IMG/VR virus record: IMGVR_UViG_3300022925_000172
Span: 1-24,182 of that record
Reading direction: 5' to 3' (one strand)
Length of the DNA: 24,182 nt
Source of the DNA: a virus
The notes under the pieces are model-generated. The model had not been told where the DNA came from and searched no databases. It saw only the letters and a program-made list of their open reading frames with translations. Shown here one piece after another: positions 13,602 through 21,227 of this stretch. Position numbers and translations under genes: made by a program. Position 1 is the stretch's first letter. Every line of letters begins with the position of its first letter.

Positions 13602-16160
13602 TTATGTTACGGTTGTTCCTGACGGAATATAAATGTTAAAATCCTCAGATCTAAAATCAACCTCTAGACCAGTCACATCAAAGGAAATCGTGTTGTCGGT
13701 TTGTAGTTGAATTGGAGACTCCCCGCTTATACTATAAGTTGTTAGAAGATTATATGTTTCGCCAGTAGCATTTATTACTACATTCCCACCATACGTAATA
13801 TCATAATTGTCGCTGTATGGTTGCCCAATCAATTCTACGAAATAAGTATTAGAATCACCCTCAAAATTTACATATTCTGGCAACAGTTCGAAGTAGGTGT
13901 TGAAAGTAACCAAGTTAGCAAATTCAAAATTCAAAAATAGACCACTTTTAGTTATTTCTTTCAGGTATGATTCTTTACCCAACTCAAGCAAAAGAGCATC
14001 TTCTTGCTCTGATGAATCAATTTTTATCCACCCGCTTTCTAGACCTATCGGGCTTATTCCTGATACATTTCCTGGATAATAATATCTGTTTTTATTAGCA
14101 GCAAAATAAGTGTTCAATCTAAAATATTGGTACCCATCCAACTCGGATATAAGATAACTTCGTGTTATAGTTTCCGAAGATCCCGCTACAGAAGCTTCGA
14201 AAACTTCCCAATCATCACCTAGTGATCTAATTGCCTCTATATCGAAAATTAAATTTTCCGTATTATCTATGGCAAGATCAAGTCTCAGTTCCCCATTATT
14301 AGTAATAGAGGGAGATAGGCTTGCTTGAAAGTTTGTTCTTATATCTGCGCTTCTTATAACCCAATTTAAATTCTCGTCGTTACCTAACTCTCTTTGCGCT
14401 CTTAAAGATTTTATATTACTGAAAGAAAAAGGGGAATTAGTTAATCCATCTGTATTTTGAATCCAATCTGTCGTTTGTAGTCTTAATGTCGCTGATTGGT
14501 TGATTCCCTCGTTTAACAAAGTAAATTCATATTTTTCAGGTATATCTGTAACTGTGTCACTATACAATTCAATAGCTAAGTTTTCATCGGGTTCATTTGC
14601 AACTTTATAAATTTTTCTAGCATTGTTGAATGGAGTGGTTATATTATCAAATTCTATTCCATAAACGACACCATAATCTAGACCCGAAAGGGTGAGTTCG
14701 TAGTGACCCAAGCTAAATGTTAAATCTTCGTCATATTCTAAAGTCTCTGTTATACTTTGGACTGTTGGGTTAGATCCTCCAGTGGTAGCATACACCAATT
14801 CGAATGTTTTGTCTTCCGATAGATAAGACATTTTATCGTTGTTGAAGTTTTCATAAAAATAAGTTTGATTTACTTCGCTTTCGCTAAGACCGTCTATAAA
14901 TATGATCCCTTCTTTATGAGGTGGGGCACCATCCCGAGACGACCCGTCAGAATTAAATAAAATACTATCGTACCAATCAGCAGGGGCTAAATTGTGATAT
15001 CCGCCGCCTTCCATCAGAACACCATCAACTATTGTACCTAATTTATCTTCAAATGGGTTAGATTCCGACGGTACAGAAACAACAATATCATTTTCCAAGT
15101 ATGAAGATTTTAAATTGTTGTAATCTATGCTTGATTTTTCAAAAACAATATCTACGGCGGCTATTTTTAAATAATTATTGGAAACGTTTGTGCGATCCGC
15201 CTCTGAAGTTTTACCAATATCCATCATTATTCTATTAATAAATGTGGTTTCAGTAAAAATATTACCATTCTTCATTAGGGTGTTCGAGGCGTCTCCTTTT
15301 ATTTCTCTAGCTACGTGATAATTAACATCAGAGTTTGATATCTTAACCTCGTCAGTTCCTATATCTGGTCCCGATTTTTTAATGCAATCTACTAAAAAAT
15401 TATAACGTGTATCTATTAAATAGTTTGTATTATGTATAGCCTGAACTTGATCAGGGAAATCGTCAATGATCACAGCTGGCCCTACCTGGTTGTCGTTAAA
15501 CTCACCAATTCTAATTAACGACCCAAGATCAAAAGGATCGAAACGGTCAAAAAGACCGTTGGAGCTACTATCAGATAACGACCTATTAAAAACACTGTTT
15601 ATATCGTTTATCGCGGCGGCAGATGCTGCGCTGAGACTAAGACCATCGATAGTGCGGTAAAGAGCGGTTAAGTGAGCGTGTAACGAAGACAGGTTTGAAA
15701 AAATAAGAGATATGGGCTGTATCAAAGAATCAAATTCAAAGTGTTTGGGGTCTATGAATCTTTGAAGCGAATTAAGTGTAGTATCCTGATTTCTTATTGT
15801 TATGTAAGTGAGATTAAGATTATCTATATTTTCGCTAACTAGGGTTCTTGTTCTTTCTGAAATACTATAAGGCGGTTCAGTATCTATAAGAGTATTGCCT
15901 ACCTCGTCTCTTATTTCGGCTCGTTCAAAATTGGATTCGTCGTAAAATTGAATATAAGCACTACCCGTCTCAGTGGAGGTCATATAAAAATCTGAGGCAG
16001 CCACTATGTTATTAGTAGAGCTGTCAACCTCTTCAGATTCCGCCAACTTATTGGAACCCGAGATCGACATCGCCGTATCACTTGTGTCTAATAAAAAAAT
16101 ATCGTCACCAGGATTTAGATCATCCAGTGTTACTTCTTCTGTATCGTATATATTTGGCAT
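13602..16160 (-). CDS. Long fibre-like virion protein
   Basis: The 852-aa product opens with TEEVTLDDLNPGDDIFLLDT. This recalls the attachment-type N-termini of tail fibre proteins ('x-L-x-D-L ... D-x-F-L-L'), and the dockerin protein just upstream has a related start. The following helical stretch (about 105-200) could trimerise. The remaining 600 residues are beta-rich, low in Cys and full of Asn, Asp, Ser and Thr, as expected of an extracellular fibre. No catalytic motif is seen. It lies 8 bp after the dockerin gene and 2 bp before the next gene. A tail fibre or baseplate-associated adhesin is the best guess. Confidence 0.5.
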   Translation of the reverse strand: MPNIYDTEEVTLDDLNPGDDIFLLDTSDTAMSISGSNKLAESEEVDSSTNNIVAASDFYMTSTETGSAYIQFYDESNFERAEIRDEVGNTLIDTEPPYSISERTRTLVSENIDNLNLTYITIRNQDTTLNSLQRFIDPKHFEFDSLIQPISLIFSNLSSLHAHLTALYRTIDGLSLSAASAAAINDINSVFNRSLSDSSSNGLFDRFDPFDLGSLIRIGEFNDNQVGPAVIIDDFPDQVQAIHNTNYLIDTRYNFLVDCIKKSGPDIGTDEVKISNSDVNYHVAREIKGDASNTLMKNGNIFTETTFINRIMMDIGKTSEADRTNVSNNYLKIAAVDIVFEKSSIDYNNLKSSYLENDIVVSVPSESNPFEDKLGTIVDGVLMEGGGYHNLAPADWYDSILFNSDGSSRDGAPPHKEGIIFIDGLSESEVNQTYFYENFNNDKMSYLSEDKTFELVYATTGGSNPTVQSITETLEYDEDLTFSLGHYELTLSGLDYGVVYGIEFDNITTPFNNARKIYKVANEPDENLAIELYSDTVTDIPEKYEFTLLNEGINQSATLRLQTTDWIQNTDGLTNSPFSFSNIKSLRAQRELGNDENLNWVIRSADIRTNFQASLSPSITNNGELRLDLAIDNTENLIFDIEAIRSLGDDWEVFEASVAGSSETITRSYLISELDGYQYFRLNTYFAANKNRYYYPGNVSGISPIGLESGWIKIDSSEQEDALLLELGKESYLKEITKSGLFLNFEFANLVTFNTYFELLPEYVNFEGDSNTYFVELIGQPYSDNYDITYGGNVVINATGETYNLLTTYSISGESPIQLQTDNTISFDVTGLEVDFRSEDFNIYIPSGTTVT

Positions 16161-16168
16161 CTATTTTT

Positions 16169-17467
16169 TTAAAAAAGTTTTAACAAATTTTCCTTCAGTT
16201 GGTTGTCGGTCATTCTGTTTTTTTCTATAGTATTTGAAGAACTAATACGACCATGTATTGTATAAAACCTTATTAAATCAACATCGCTTTGGTCAAAGTG
16301 TCCATCTTCATTAATGTCGAAAGCGCTAGAACTAATACCGCTTTGAATGTACTCCGCTATTTCCTCATGACCTGTTCTAGTGCCAGGCGAAACTTCGAGC
16401 CCCGTTATTAGTTCTGATCCCGATATGCCAGAAAAATATCTTTCTAATAAAACTACATCAGGACTGTAATCGACACTGCCGTCGCCATTCATATCGAGAC
16501 TAAAAGGCTGACTAGTTGGCTTAAACCCAGAAAATTCGAGATCCCCATTAATCAATACACCTATTTTTGTTATTGGTGTGGGAGTTATTTTTTTTGAGAA
16601 ATTTTGCCCAAAAGAATAATACCCGTTTTCCCCACTAATTTTTTCGCTTACTTTGTTAATCGTGAAGCCCTCTAAAGAGTACTCAAATATAATTGGATAG
16701 CTTTCGTTGTTTGTGGGAATAAAACCAAGAGGACTATGTGTTTGGTAATTATTATTAACGCCAATTTCAACGGTTTTCGGCGCAAATTTTGTTTGTATAT
16801 CACCCGAGCCATAAGAGTAAAAATTTTGGCTGCCAGAGTAACTTACATCAACATATTCTTTGTTACTAATAGATAAGTTGGGTGTAGCTCCAAACAAGTT
16901 GTCAGTTTTACCTAAATAACTATTTATGACTATTGGGCTTTCTTCTGTTTTGGCGTGATGTAAATTTACAGATTTTGAAGTGGACAACCCAGCACTGTCC
17001 AATAAATCAATTTTACCAAATTTTGGATAACACTCTTGCCCAGAAAATTTATATAAAAGATTCGATTGTTGGTCATAAATCCCCCAATATTCAGCCCCAT
17101 TATTTTTGGTTATTTCTACATTATTGAAACTTCTCCAAAATAGGTTGTTATTTTTTATTCCAATGAATTCGTATTCAGCAGAAATTTCAACCGCATCTAC
17201 ACCGCTAATGGTTATAGTTTTGGGCGCATAATACACCAAATCACTATTAATGTCTCCTACAGAAAACTGAATAGAGGAAGCATCAAAGTCAGAAACTCCG
17301 TCTCTAGAGAATTCATATCTATCAAATACGTTCGAGCTGTCAATTTTAATTAGGTTTTCGACCGATATTTTTTTTGCGGTTCTGGTTTGCTTATTCATCA
17401 GCAAAACAAAATCACTGGGGTCTGCTACTAAGGATTCATTTAATTGCGATAGTTTTTTGGTTGCCAT
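16169..17467 (-). CDS. Fibre-like virion protein with C-terminal dockerin-type domain
   Basis: The 432-aa product has a fibre-type N-terminus (KKLSQLNESL, DFVLLMNKQTRTAKKISVEN), a beta-rich middle, and two calcium-loop repeats near the end. Repeat 1 (324-347) has LDMNGDG and then DVVLLERYFSG; repeat 2 (383-406) has FDINEDGHFDQSD and then LIRFYTIHG. This is the type I dockerin pattern D-x-N-x-D-G ... D-xx-L-xx-Y-xxG. Repeat 2 is canonical (D384, N386, D388, D395); in repeat 1 the last ligand is shifted by one residue (P336, D337). Dockerins bind cohesins on scaffold or surface proteins. Here it could dock another virion part or a host surface cohesin. It heads the large virion unit, with GTGTAA 10 nt before the ATG. 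Confidence 0.65.
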   Translation of the reverse strand: MATKKLSQLNESLVADPSDFVLLMNKQTRTAKKISVENLIKIDSSNVFDRYEFSRDGVSDFDASSIQFSVGDINSDLVYYAPKTITISGVDAVEISAEYEFIGIKNNNLFWRSFNNVEITKNNGAEYWGIYDQQSNLLYKFSGQECYPKFGKIDLLDSAGLSTSKSVNLHHAKTEESPIVINSYLGKTDNLFGATPNLSISNKEYVDVSYSGSQNFYSYGSGDIQTKFAPKTVEIGVNNNYQTHSPLGFIPTNNESYPIIFEYSLEGFTINKVSEKISGENGYYSFGQNFSKKITPTPITKIGVLINGDLEFSGFKPTSQPFSLDMNGDGSVDYSPDVVLLERYFSGISGSELITGLEVSPGTRTGHEEIAEYIQSGISSSAFDINEDGHFDQSDVDLIRFYTIHGRISSSNTIEKNRMTDNQLKENLLKLF

Positions 17468-17477
17468 TTGGTATTGT

Positions 17478-17483
17478 TTACAC
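17478..17483 (-). promoter_or_regulatory. GTGTAA start-proximal element heading the main virion unit
   Basis: GTGTAA on the minus strand lies exactly 10 nt before the ATG at 17467, in the 49-bp gap after the small secreted protein gene. This is the most important copy if the motif is a late promoter, because about 13 kb of virion genes follow. Confidence 0.5.
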
Positions 17484-17516
17484 CTAAAATCAAGCTTGAT
17501 ACTATCCCAAATCTAT

Positions 17517-17792
17517 TTAAGAGTAACTTTTGATGATAGCTACTACGACACGATTAGAGATTATATCTTTTTTATACTTTTCGCACTTTCCACTTGGCGT
17601 TATGACTAGCATACCTTCAGTTGGGGTATGATTCTTGTATAAGATGTGGTCACCCTTATTTGCGTATATTGTTTTTTCGCTGGCAACCTCATGTTGCATA
17701 TTTCCGTTCTCACATAGTATTTTGACGGCGTCTGTTTCTGGGGAAGCAAAAAGAGAGAAAGGGATCAGTAAAAAGAGTAGTAACTTGTTCAT
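17517..17792 (-). CDS. Small secreted or periplasmic protein
   Basis: The 91-aa product starts MNKLLLFLLIPFSLFA, a typical signal peptide (Lys3, hydrophobic core, likely cleavage after Ala16). The mature part of about 75 residues has just two cysteines (C27 and C70), well placed for one disulphide. It is otherwise soluble and beta-prone (MLVITPSGKCEKYKKD, VVVAIIKSYS). I chose the ATG at 17792 because the longer frame would start on ATT and push the signal peptide inwards. There is no lipobox, so it is not an obvious spanin lipoprotein. It lies upstream of the virion unit and may modify the envelope during infection. Family unknown. Confidence 0.6.
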   Translation of the reverse strand: MNKLLLFLLIPFSLFASPETDAVKILCENGNMQHEVASEKTIYANKGDHILYKNHTPTEGMLVITPSGKCEKYKKDIISNRVVVAIIKSYS

Positions 17793-17868
17793 ACTACATG
17801 ATCGCAAAATCAACTCAAAAAAACATCGAGTAAATCACGTATTTTTTCATCTTTGTTTTCGTATTTTG

Positions 17869-17896
17869 TTGACAAAGCCCCAAAATGCCACATATT
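17869..17896 (+). promoter_or_regulatory. Early-type promoter of the HNH gene
   Basis: TTGACA (17869-17874), a 16-bp spacer and CATATT (17891-17896). The ATG at 17905 lies 8 nt past the -10 box, so the leader would be at most a few nucleotides. It has the same geometry as the early array and no Shine-Dalgarno. Confidence 0.6.
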
Positions 17897-17904
17897 AACC
17901 CACA

Positions 17905-18507
17905 ATGTTGAAAGAACAAATACTAGAACTAAAATCAAAAGGTTTGAACCAAAAAGACATAGCGGAAAAACTTGGCTGCTCGCCCTCCACAGTTTGTTGG
18001 CACTTAAACCCCGAAAAACAGCTAAAAAAATCTCAAGAAAGGAAGAAAAAGATTGCGCCGCACATTGTTAAGCTACAACGCAACATCTCTCGCTTTAATA
18101 CAAACAAAACAAAAGAAAAACAAAAAAGAGAAACTAAAACGTTGACATTATCAGAGGCTTATGCCAATGTTCGTTCAAGGCTAAAGGATTATGCCAAAAA
18201 ACATAAATCAGATACAGAAAGGACTAAAGTGGTAAACATAAAAATAGTAGCGGAAAAATATAACATCACAGAACATAATACTAAGATTATTTGCAGATAC
18301 ACGGGCAAACCGCTCGACTGGACTAGACCAGAAGAATTTCAAATTGATCATATTATTCCCCGCTCCAGGGGTGGAGACAATACAATCGAAAATTTACAAA
18401 TCATTTCTAAAAAAGCAAATCAAGCAAAAGGCGACATGACTCATGATGAATTCATGGTATTTATGAAGCAATGCTTAAATTATTGCTCCGATAGCTCAGC
18501 TGGATAG
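17905..18507 (+). CDS. HNH endonuclease with N-terminal helix-turn-helix
   Basis: The 200-aa product has a helix-turn-helix at about 13-35 (GLNQKDIAEKLGCSPSTV), a basic linker, and an HNH nuclease domain at about 130-178. The HNH motif is CRYTGKPLDW, then FQIDHIIPRSRGG (D148, H149), then IENLQIISKKANQAKGD (N163). This layout is typical of free-standing phage homing-type endonucleases, which cut related genomes and spread their own gene. The last eight codons lie inside tRNA-Arg: the TAG stop is formed by the D-loop of the tRNA (18505-18507), a 23-bp overlap. It therefore seems to have been inserted against, or trimmed to, the tRNA gene. Confidence 0.85.
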   Translation: MLKEQILELKSKGLNQKDIAEKLGCSPSTVCWHLNPEKQLKKSQERKKKIAPHIVKLQRNISRFNTNKTKEKQKRETKTLTLSEAYANVRSRLKDYAKKHKSDTERTKVVNIKIVAEKYNITEHNTKIICRYTGKPLDWTRPEEFQIDHIIPRSRGGDNTIENLQIISKKANQAKGDMTHDEFMVFMKQCLNYCSDSSAG

Positions 18508-18561
18508 AGCAACGGTTTTCTAAACCGTGGGTCGCAGGTTCAAGTCCTGCTCGGAGTACCA
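18485..18561 (+). tRNA. tRNA-Arg (TCT), CCA encoded
   Basis: The acceptor is GCTCCGA/TCGGAGT and the D-arm is GCTC/GAGC. The anticodon stem is ACGGT/ACCGT with loop TTTCTAA, giving anticodon TCT. The T-arm is GCAGG/CCTGC with loop TTCAAGT, then discriminator A and CCA. It reads AGA, a codon favoured by AT-rich genomes. Its first 23 bp are also the last codons and stop of the HNH gene. Confidence 0.95.
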
Positions 18562-18578
18562 CTTTAAAATTTACAACA

Positions 18579-18653
18579 GGGCCCTTAGCTCAGAGGAAGA
18601 GCAAACGACTCATAATCGTTAGGTCGAGATATCGTAATTCTCAGGGCCCACCA
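18579..18653 (+). tRNA. tRNA with CAT anticodon (elongator Met or Ile2), CCA encoded
   Basis: The perfect 7-bp acceptor is GGGCCCT/AGGGCCC, the D-arm is GCTC/GAGC with GG in the loop, and the anticodon stem is AACGA/TCGTT with loop CTCATAA. It is not an initiator: position 1-72 is paired and the GGG/CCC anticodon stem is missing. The T-arm is odd, with GAGA/TCTC closing a loop that lacks the usual TTC start (TATCGTAAT). CAT could be Met or lysidine-modified Ile; sequence alone does not decide. Confidence 0.85.
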
Positions 18654-18673
18654 TTTTTATCCTACTACCTTCC

Positions 18674-18691
18674 TACTGCATACGAGCAGTA
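18674..18691. other. Hairpin between convergent units
   Basis: TACTGC (18674-18679) and GCAGTA (18686-18691) form a perfect 6-bp stem with a 6-nt loop, in the 39-bp gap between tRNA-Met and the convergent Ala-rich protein gene. No T-run follows on either strand, so it is at best a weak terminator or an RNA-stabilising end. Confidence 0.4.
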
Positions 18692-18692
18692 A

Positions 18693-19712
18693 TCAGAACC
18701 AACTAAGAAAGGTTTTAGCGACATTTACTATTGGAGCAGTCACCGCTTGCATTACTACAACTGGAGCTGGAGGAGCTTTTGGATACTGTGTCATATGATG
18801 CACATATGCCTGCTGCCAATATATAACAGCTTTAATATCTCCTCTATAAAATGCAGCATATACCTGCTGCACTATTTTATTATATTGGAGTTTCCACGTC
18901 GCTCTTCTTTGAATAAGTAACTCAGGCGCGGGTAGATTCATAAACACCTTTGATGTTTTCTCTAGTTCGTTAACTACTATATTTACACCTTTCTCAATAT
19001 CCTCAGCAACGTGTTGAATTTCATGACTAACATCTTCTGCTGCATCGATAATTGGTTCAAGGTCTACAGTAACGTTTAAATCAAGTTCAATTCCAACTAA
19101 TAGAGCTACTTCGCCTTCTACTCCAATAGTGAGTTTACCATCTTCAACTCCAAGTTCACCACCTATATCTGCTCCAATTTGCGCGCCAATACTAACACCT
19201 GCGCCCATATCTACATTATAATCATCATTGCCTATAGTCGCAGATGTATCTGCCCCAACACTAACACCAGCCACCGCCCCTGCTCTTATGTCTATACCGT
19301 CTTCACCTATTGTTGCTCTTGCGCCGACATACGCATCGGCATCAGCACTTACATTAGCCTCTGTAGCTACATCGACACCAGCAATTGATATTTTATTTTC
19401 TGCTCCAGCGCTTGCTGAGGCTTCTGCTTCAACTTCTGCTTTTACCAATAGATTGCTTCCATCAAAACCTGCTCCTGCATTAGCATCTGCCTCAACCTCC
19501 GCTTCTGCTTTAGCTCCGCCTCCGATTTCTATTCCTCCTCCTAAATCAGTATATGAATTTATATGAGCTTCTGCTCCAGCATTAGAAGTAGCATTTGCCT
19601 TAACATAAGTATCACCTTGTTCAGCATTAGCTTCTACACTAACAGTCGCTGTAGCTCCTTCAGTTTCATTACCAATTGAGGCAGTCTCTTCTATCTTTGT
19701 ATTTTCTTTCAT
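18693..19712 (-). CDS. Ala/Glu/Gly-rich low-complexity repeat protein with hydrophobic C-terminus
   Basis: The 339-aa product has about 200 residues built from short alternating units such as AEAEVEADANAGAG and VEAEASASAG, then more regular beta-type repeats (VGARATIGEDGIDIRAGA, VSIGAQIGADIGGELG). From about 225 it becomes helical (an EDVSHEIQHVAEDIEKG amphipathic stretch). The last 70 residues are aromatic and basic, ending in a hydrophobic AVTAPIVNVAKTFLSWF. This looks like a beta-solenoid or extended virion/surface protein with a membrane-active end; no enzyme motif is seen. It starts 5 bp after the 105-aa membrane gene, so the two are coupled. It could be a tail-associated, lysis-associated or host-envelope protein. 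Confidence 0.5.
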   Translation of the reverse strand: MKENTKIEETASIGNETEGATATVSVEANAEQGDTYVKANATSNAGAEAHINSYTDLGGGIEIGGGAKAEAEVEADANAGAGFDGSNLLVKAEVEAEASASAGAENKISIAGVDVATEANVSADADAYVGARATIGEDGIDIRAGAVAGVSVGADTSATIGNDDYNVDMGAGVSIGAQIGADIGGELGVEDGKLTIGVEGEVALLVGIELDLNVTVDLEPIIDAAEDVSHEIQHVAEDIEKGVNIVVNELEKTSKVFMNLPAPELLIQRRATWKLQYNKIVQQVYAAFYRGDIKAVIYWQQAYVHHMTQYPKAPPAPVVVMQAVTAPIVNVAKTFLSWF

Positions 19713-19717
19713 ATAGT

Positions 19718-20035
19718 TTATTCTTGCTGGTTAGCGTTAATCTCTAAAGCACGAGCAATCTTTTGTACTTCGTATAAGTGTTTTTCTATATATTGCAGTC
19801 TCAGGTTTTGTTCAGCATCTTCAGGTAAAGCGCCAAGTTCGCCTCTCGGCCATTTAATACGAAACTCTGTATTCGCTTCAATAGCTACATCACGTATGTT
19901 ACGATCATGTTCAAGCTGAGTAATTCTAGATGTAACATTGACATACCCAGTGACACTAACTGCTACTATAAAGATTAGAGCTAAAAGGTTGCGAAGTGGT
20001 ATGTTTATATTGGTGTTTTCGTTTAAATCAACCAT
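19718..20035 (-). CDS. Small membrane-anchored coiled-coil protein
   Basis: The 105-aa product has one membrane segment at about 14-34 (LRNLLALIFIVAVSVTGYV). A helical tail follows with TQLEHDRNIRD, ANTEFRIKWPRGELGALP and AEQNLRLQYIEKHLYEV. The EFRxKWPRGELG-LP phrase is one I associate with a small membrane protein family seen in marine phages; its function is unknown to me. Short N-terminus, one membrane helix and coiled tail would suit a spanin-like, holin-accessory or virion membrane role. It forms a two-gene unit with the Ala-rich protein, headed by GTGTAA 8 nt before the ATG. Confidence 0.6.
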   Translation of the reverse strand: MVDLNENTNINIPLRNLLALIFIVAVSVTGYVNVTSRITQLEHDRNIRDVAIEANTEFRIKWPRGELGALPEDAEQNLRLQYIEKHLYEVQKIARALEINANQQE

Positions 20036-20043
20036 ATAAACAA

Positions 20044-20049
20044 TTACAC
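20044..20049 (-). promoter_or_regulatory. GTGTAA start-proximal element
   Basis: GTGTAA on the minus strand (context TTAGTGTAATT) lies exactly 8 nt before the ATG at 20035, in intergenic DNA. An early-type promoter points the other way 12 bp further on, making a back-to-back early/late control region. Confidence 0.5.
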
Positions 20050-20060
20050 TAATTTTTCTC

Positions 20061-20088
20061 TTGACTTTTGTTTGGCTGGCAATAAAAT
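20061..20088 (+). promoter_or_regulatory. Early-type promoter of the thioredoxin-like operon
   Basis: TTGACT (20061-20066), a 16-bp spacer and TAAAAT (20083-20088). The ATG at 20113 implies a leader of about 18 nt, A-rich and without a Shine-Dalgarno, so this unit is not leaderless. Confidence 0.6.
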
Positions 20089-20112
20089 ACTATTTCCACC
20101 AATTTAAAAAAT

Positions 20113-20322
20113 ATGAAACTAGCAACAGCAACATGGTGCGCTCCATGCAAAACATTAAAAGCCAGAATCGAAAGTTCTGGGGTAAAGGTCGAATTTAAAG
20201 ATATGGATGTTGATCCCAATTTTTTTGCTCAAAATCACATTCGCACAGTACCCACGCTGGTGACGGATGACGGCGAACTTATTTTTGGGGCAAGCGCTAT
20301 CGCGGAAAGGTTGGGCTTATGA
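20113..20322 (+). CDS. Glutaredoxin/thioredoxin-like protein
   Basis: The 69-aa protein has a redox-active ATWCAPCKTLK (C9-A-P-C12) at the end of the first strand and a cis-proline segment RTVPTLV (P47), the two hallmarks of the thioredoxin fold. A DGELIFGASAI strand-turn follows. It is a minimal glutaredoxin/thioredoxin, much shorter than bacterial thioredoxin (about 105 aa), as is common in phages. Known roles include electron donation to ribonucleotide reductase; none of those partners is visible in this window. Its stop overlaps the next start as ATGA, so the two are translationally coupled. Confidence 0.88.
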   Translation: MKLATATWCAPCKTLKARIESSGVKVEFKDMDVDPNFFAQNHIRTVPTLVTDDGELIFGASAIAERLGL

Positions 20323-20783
20323 AAATTCAACTAGACCCAGATGAAATAACCGTCTGCCAGATGATTGGCAGGATGAGATCCCTTATTGCTCGAAGTTCGG
20401 GCGTTAAGGACGCGAAGATTGGCAACCAAGACGGAAGCGAGGCCGATGTTTTGGGCATGATGGCTGAATACGCATTTGCCAAACTTTTTAATGTTTTTCC
20501 TGATTTGGGTTTAACCCCAAGGAGTGGAAGTGAAGACGGTACATACAAAGGTTACAGATACGACATCAAGTCTACAAAATACAAAAAAGGAAGACTTTTA
20601 GCCACAACAAAAGTAAATAACGATGTGGACATTTATATCTTAGCTATTGTAGATGGAAGCGAAATTTCATTCCCAGGTTGGGCTTTTAAGAAAGAGTTAA
20701 TCAAAGATGAGAATTTGGCAGATCTGGGTCATGGCAAAGGATATTGTCTTGAGCAGTCTCAACTCAGGGTTTTTGCGCCTTAA
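20319..20783 (+). CDS. Putative PD-(D/E)XK-like nuclease
   Basis: The 154-aa product has features of the restriction-endonuclease-like fold. An N-terminal helix carries a conserved acid (LGMMAEYAFAKLF, E50). Then come acidic D73 before a turn and the strand YRYDIKSTKY, whose D82-x-K84 fits the (D/E)xK pair, followed by a strand DVDIYILAIV. Such phage proteins may act as nucleases on host or competitor DNA, or as repair enzymes. No specificity domain is visible. The start overlaps the thioredoxin-like stop by 4 bp. The fold call is by motif spacing and is moderate; a catalytically dead relative is possible. Confidence 0.55.
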   Translation: MKIQLDPDEITVCQMIGRMRSLIARSSGVKDAKIGNQDGSEADVLGMMAEYAFAKLFNVFPDLGLTPRSGSEDGTYKGYRYDIKSTKYKKGRLLATTKVNNDVDIYILAIVDGSEISFPGWAFKKELIKDENLADLGHGKGYCLEQSQLRVFAP

Positions 20784-20789
20784 ATTTTT

Positions 20790-21227
20790 ATGAGATATAA
20801 AATGGGAGATCCACACCCCGATAAATCTTTAGTTTTTTATAAATATAGAGGTGAAAAGGAAAGGTGGGTCTCTCATGAGTGGTTGCGCGAACAAAGGCTC
20901 AGAGCTAACAAGTCTAATCGCAAACACTACAACAAGGAAAAAGCATATTACATTGAGAAAGCTCAAGCAAGAAAAGGAAGAACCAAGGAAATCCTTCTTT
21001 CTGATTTTCACAAGAATGAAATTAAAAAAATATATGCCAGCGCCAAAAATAACCATGTAGATCATATCTTTCCTTTGGTTCATCCCCACTTTTGTGGTTT
21101 GCATGTGCCTTGGAATCTGCAAGTGCTTACGATTTTTGAGAATCTCTCTAAAGGTAATAAAGTCGAAGCTTGTTATTTTAATATACTAGGAGACGGTACA
21201 TTAAGGTTTGAGAAAAAAGGGTTGTGA
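20790..21227 (+). CDS. HNH endonuclease
   Basis: The 145-aa product carries an HNH motif in its C-terminal half: HVDHIFPLVHPHFCGLHV (D91, H92), then PWNLQVLTIFENLSKGNK (N109, N118, N123). The 'GLHVPWNLQ' phrase is characteristic of one small phage HNH group. The N-terminal half is basic and Tyr/Lys-rich (SNRKHYNKEKAYYIEKAQ), likely DNA-contacting. It lies 6 bp after the nuclease-like gene and ends the three-gene unit. It may be a homing endonuclease or a packaging or replication nicking enzyme. A start at residue 5 (Met) is also possible; there is no Shine-Dalgarno to decide. Confidence 0.85.
   Translation: MRYKMGDPHPDKSLVFYKYRGEKERWVSHEWLREQRLRANKSNRKHYNKEKAYYIEKAQARKGRTKEILLSDFHKNEIKKIYASAKNNHVDHIFPLVHPHFCGLHVPWNLQVLTIFENLSKGNKVEACYFNILGDGTLRFEKKGL

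Noticed and set aside
19179-19566. Plus-strand open frames opposite the Ala-rich gene
   Set aside because: They are antisense shadows of the repeat sequence, with low-complexity Ala/Ser/Thr translations and no promoter.
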